Under the pieces are notes generated by a model. That model worked only from the letters and a program-made list of their open reading frames with translations. It searched no databases and was not told where the DNA came from. DNA of 64,000 bases from an uncultured Prevotella sp. (lineage in GTDB: Bacteria > Bacteroidota > Bacteroidia > Bacteroidales > Bacteroidaceae): positions 17,338 to 81,337 of the forward strand of contig ONQB01000012.1 in the NCBI GenBank assembly GCA_900319905.1, given 5' to 3'. A program made the translations under genes and the position numbers. Positions 61,336 to 64,000 of this stretch are shown here, piece after piece; within the stretch, counting starts at the first letter, position 1, and each line of letters begins with the position of its first letter.

Positions 61336-63222
61336 TTATTCTACTACCACCTTAAAGGTATGACCATCTGACGTGCGGACAATATTGATGCCCTTCTGAG
61401 GCTGTGCCAACTGCTTGCCATCGATGGTATAATAGCGCTTGCTGACCGTCATTGTCTCGTCTTTCTGAATATCCTTGATACCAGTTGTGTAAAGCTGTAC
61501 CGGAACGAAATTGGCGTTTACAATCTTGCGCGTATCATTATCGACAACGGCAACGATAGCATACAGCTTGTCCTTTCGCTGAATGACCTTGTTGTCGGCA
61601 ATATTAAACTTGTAGGTATGCTCTACGGGCTGACCTCCAACCAACGATGATGGCAGGCTTCCTTCGATACCGGCATTGTGAATCCAAATCTTCTGGGGAG
61701 AACCATTAACCGTATACTCTACCTGTTCGATGGGTTCCTCCGACCAGGCAACGGCCACGTCCATATATTCTACACCGTTCACCACATCGGCACCTTCAGT
61801 GAACATTTTCATGTCTTCATCAGGATAAGAAGTCGTAGCACCGGCCAAAGAGTTCACCTGTCCCCACTCAGAACCCGTACCTGACAGGCTGTCAGCTGTA
61901 AGGATATAGGTCAGACGGTAATTGGCTGTCGTGTCGAAAGCGGCAGTAGTGAACGAGCGCACTTCGATTTCGGTCTGAGCCTCATCTGTGAAAGACGCAG
62001 TGAGATCAACTCCAACAGGCACGAATTCATCACGCACAATCTCCCACACCTTATCGAAATGGAAGCCTAAAGTCTCGAAGCCAAGGAATGGATCAGTTTC
62101 TACATCACGGTCAAGATAAGCGATGGGGAAACCTGTCACACGATTTGAGTAGACATAACCAAAATCCATAGGATCCGATTCGTCATACTGGTGATATGAG
62201 ACGCCGACGAAATCGTCACCATACAGTTTTCTCATCCTCGCCATTCCGACAAGTCCACGCGGGCACCAGCCACATTTAGTACCTGTGTATTCCTCAACCA
62301 AAGGACGATGAACGGGTACGAGGGAGTAGGCCTTCAGGTCGACGGAAGCTTGCGAGGCAACCTCATTGTCGACTCCATTCACCTTGTTAATTTCAACGGT
62401 CAGAGCATCAGCACCCACGGTTGAGAGTGCCGGAAGCTCAAACGACACCTGACCGGCCTTGTTGTAATATGGTCCGACAGCGAGGTTCTGATGTACGGTA
62501 CCCTGCTTGTCCTCCACCTTCCAGGTGAAGTCGACAGAAGAGATACCTTTATAACCCTTATTCAGCACATTGAAGGTATAGGTTTCGGGACGGTTGGTCT
62601 GGAGAATCTTTGTAGTCAGCGAGGCAGTAGCAGCATTGGCATGGCCATCGGTGAGCAATACCTGAAGCGCTGAGTTGAACCCCAAAGAAACCGCGCGTGC
62701 CTTCCAGGATGTATAGGTCCTTGACGAACGAAAATAAGACATTTCCGGGTCTGTGCCACTAACGCCCAACACAGGCTTGCTTGTAGCAGTGTTCAACTCA
62801 GAGATCTCGAGCGAATAACCGACATACACACCCTGTGACGGAATGGTGTAGGGCTGCGCGAAATGCAATTCGACGTAACCATTATCGACGCTTCCAATAG
62901 TCGTCAGGTCCACACTGTCTTCCTCTATAGAAGGCACGTTCACTCCATTGCGGACCTTCAGGGCCTCAGTCATCCAGCCTTTGATACGTGAGATACCCTC
63001 GAGAGAACTCACGGGAATACGTATTCCCTCAACCTTCATGCCCACCAAATCAGACTCAGTGAGGTGAATGGCTACGTCATAATTCTCTTTTCTCTTTGAA
63101 CCAAAAGAAGTCAGGTCCTACGATCCGTCATACGCACCATAGACCAGATAATCTTGAGCAAATCCGTCAACGATAGAAAAGAATGCTATCATGACTGATA
63201 ATAAAAGTCGAGATCCCATCAT
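61336..63222 (-). pseudogene. Omp28-like secreted protein interrupted by one TAG
   Basis: A 34-residue start with signal peptide (MMGSRLLLSVMIAFFSIVDGF-like, ATG at 63220-63222) is followed by an amber stop at 63118-63120, and the same frame continues without a break to the stop at 61336 (594 codons). Downstream are a thioredoxin/Omp28-type motif EEYTGTKCGWCPRG (about 250 residues into the continuing part) and a C-terminal sorting tail (RYYTIDGKQLAQPQKGINIV). The frame is not shifted. Either a recent nonsense mutation, a sequence error or readthrough. Starting instead at the TTG at 63048 would lack a signal peptide, so that is unlikely as a native start. Confidence 0.8.
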
Positions 63223-63328
63223 TATAATAAAATTTATGAAACAATAATACTACTCTTACAATCTCCGTTCAATATGTGGAAAGTGATTCCCGTGATATAC
63301 GATTACTTGTCTTGTGTTTATTCGGCTG

Positions 63329-63336
63329 CAAAGTTA
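63329..63336 (-). promoter_or_regulatory. Putative -7 box of the Omp28-like gene
   Basis: The minus strand reads TAACTTTG, 107 bp before the ATG. A TTTG 12 bp upstream is too close for a usual -33 box. Confidence 0.45.
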
Positions 63337-63463
63337 ACGTTTTTATTTCAAACAGAAAGATTAGCGGGACTTTTTTTGAAAAATATTTCAAACCGATACG
63401 ACAATTGCTGGAATATCCAAGACGCGTAACTAATCAACCATTTATATTCTTGATTTTTTCTTG

Positions 63464-63563
63464 CTCCTACCCACTTCGTGGGATATATAGAACATTAGAG
63501 AATATTGAGAAAATACAGTTTATATTCTTCGATTTTCTCAATATCCCACGAAGTGGGTAGGAG
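63464..63563. repeat. Perfect 23-bp inverted repeat with nested hairpins
   Basis: CTCCTACCCACTTCGTGGGA plus TAT (63464-63486) is the exact reverse complement of 63541-63563. Each arm also contains its own palindrome CCCACTTCGTGGG. Between them AATATTGAGAAAAT and ATTTTCTCAATAT are a further pair. It sits between divergently transcribed genes. Confidence 0.8.
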
Positions 63564-63641
63564 AATAATAAAGGTGTGCAGGAACGAGAAGCCAATAAAA
63601 TATTGAGAATATAAATGAAGTTGAATTACAGCCTTTTTATG

Positions 63642-63649
63642 TAAGTTTG
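63642..63649 (+). promoter_or_regulatory. Putative -7 box of the right-edge secreted gene
   Basis: TAAGTTTG, 47 bp before the start at 63697; a TTG at 63621-63623 lies 18 bp upstream. A plausible promoter. Confidence 0.55.
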
Positions 63650-63696
63650 CAAAGAATACAAAATATCAACACCATCCAACAAGCACAAAGCGAAAT

Positions 63697-64000
63697 ATGA
63701 AAGGACAACACATCCATTTGTCAGTCAGAATGATTCTGTCCACCACGCTATTGCTCTCGCTTGCCTCTATCTTGCCAGGACAGGCCCAAAACGGGATTGG
63801 CAACCAGGACAGTTGCGAAGTGATCATCCCAAAAGAATACTACGAGACAGTGCGTGCCAATGCCCGCCGGGTGCCCTCGCATTTCACCACGCCTTCAACG
63901 GCATCTGTGATAAAAAACACTGGAAAGGTTTACACCTTCCGGTTGGCAGCATGCATTCTCCCGGAATTCGTCAACAACTCTGACGAGGGATTTGGCAGTG
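63697..64000 (+). CDS. N-terminus of a secreted protein (3' end outside window)
   Basis: An ATG-started frame open to the window edge (101 residues seen). A long signal peptide (about 1-33, hydrophobic ILSTTLLLSLASILPG, ends GQAQ) precedes a mature part with YTFRLAACILPEFVNNSDEGFGS. This start resembles some Prevotella secreted metallopeptidases, but too little is visible to assign a family. It diverges from the Omp28-like gene. Confidence 0.7.
   Translation, partial: MKGQHIHLSVRMILSTTLLLSLASILPGQAQNGIGNQDSCEVIIPKEYYETVRANARRVPSHFTTPSTASVIKNTGKVYTFRLAACILPEFVNNSDEGFGS

Noticed and set aside
61336-63048. Functional gene starting at TTG 63048
   Set aside because: The true signal peptide is upstream in the same frame, separated only by one TAG.

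Overview
The window looks like a chromosome segment from a Prevotellaceae bacterium (Bacteroidota; Prevotella, Segatella or a close relative). The evidence is SusC/SusD pairs, a hybrid two-component sensor, Bacteroidota-type promoters (TTTG, about 20 bp, TAnnTTTG), C-terminal sorting-type tails on secreted proteins, BT0820-like and DUF4468/DUF4293 genes, and an ordinary Bacteroidota housekeeping set. No rRNA, tRNA, CRISPR array, transposase or phage gene was recognised. The species cannot be fixed from sequence alone.

Layout. 1-2.5 kb: the end of thiL, a CbpA-like DnaJ and a DUF5106 thioredoxin-like protein. 3.3-21.3 kb: a polysaccharide utilisation locus with a convergent hybrid sensor/AraC regulator and a minus-strand operon susC-susD-two surface lipoproteins-GH5-GH31. 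The two-BACON GH5 next to a PA14-containing GH31 is the signature of a xyloglucan locus. 21.7-23.7 kb: a LytS/LytTR two-component pair. 24.0-31.8 kb: a pectin-type cluster on the minus strand (GH43, EIIC-GAT-like transporter, KduI with a signal peptide, KduD, GH105-DUF4861). 31.8-34.1 kb: a gene-poor, repeat-rich island with a broken secreted-protein remnant and a tiny peptide gene. 34.2-38.1 kb: bamD-rpoZ-DUF4293 diverging from uvrB. 38.2-44.7 kb: plus-strand run of DUF4468, small membrane protein, porin, menA, HD hydrolase and a GH53 galactanase. 44.9-51.4 kb: leuA-leuC-leuD-(leuA2/cimA)-leuB behind a leader peptide and attenuator. 51.4-59.7 kb: dnaB, ispE, rny-zapA-zapB-like, an unknown gene, a HAD protein, fmt and DUF486. 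59.7-64 kb: repeats, two secreted proteins (one with an in-frame TAG) and the start of another secreted protein.

Working together. The first locus should bind, cut and import a xyloglucan-like glycan under HTCS control. The second should turn unsaturated pectin oligosaccharides into 2-keto-3-deoxygluconate, with an unusual predicted split: isomerase in the periplasm and reductase in the cytoplasm. GH53 adds galactan cleavage. 

The most interesting points are the isoleucine-rich leader and attenuator of the leu operon, the exported KduI with an orphan EIIC transporter, several intergenic arrays that all repeat every 22 (or 44) bp with unrelated sequences, a two-copy palindromic element, a GH53 with an I9-like tail, and a single amber codon in a secreted Omp28-like gene.
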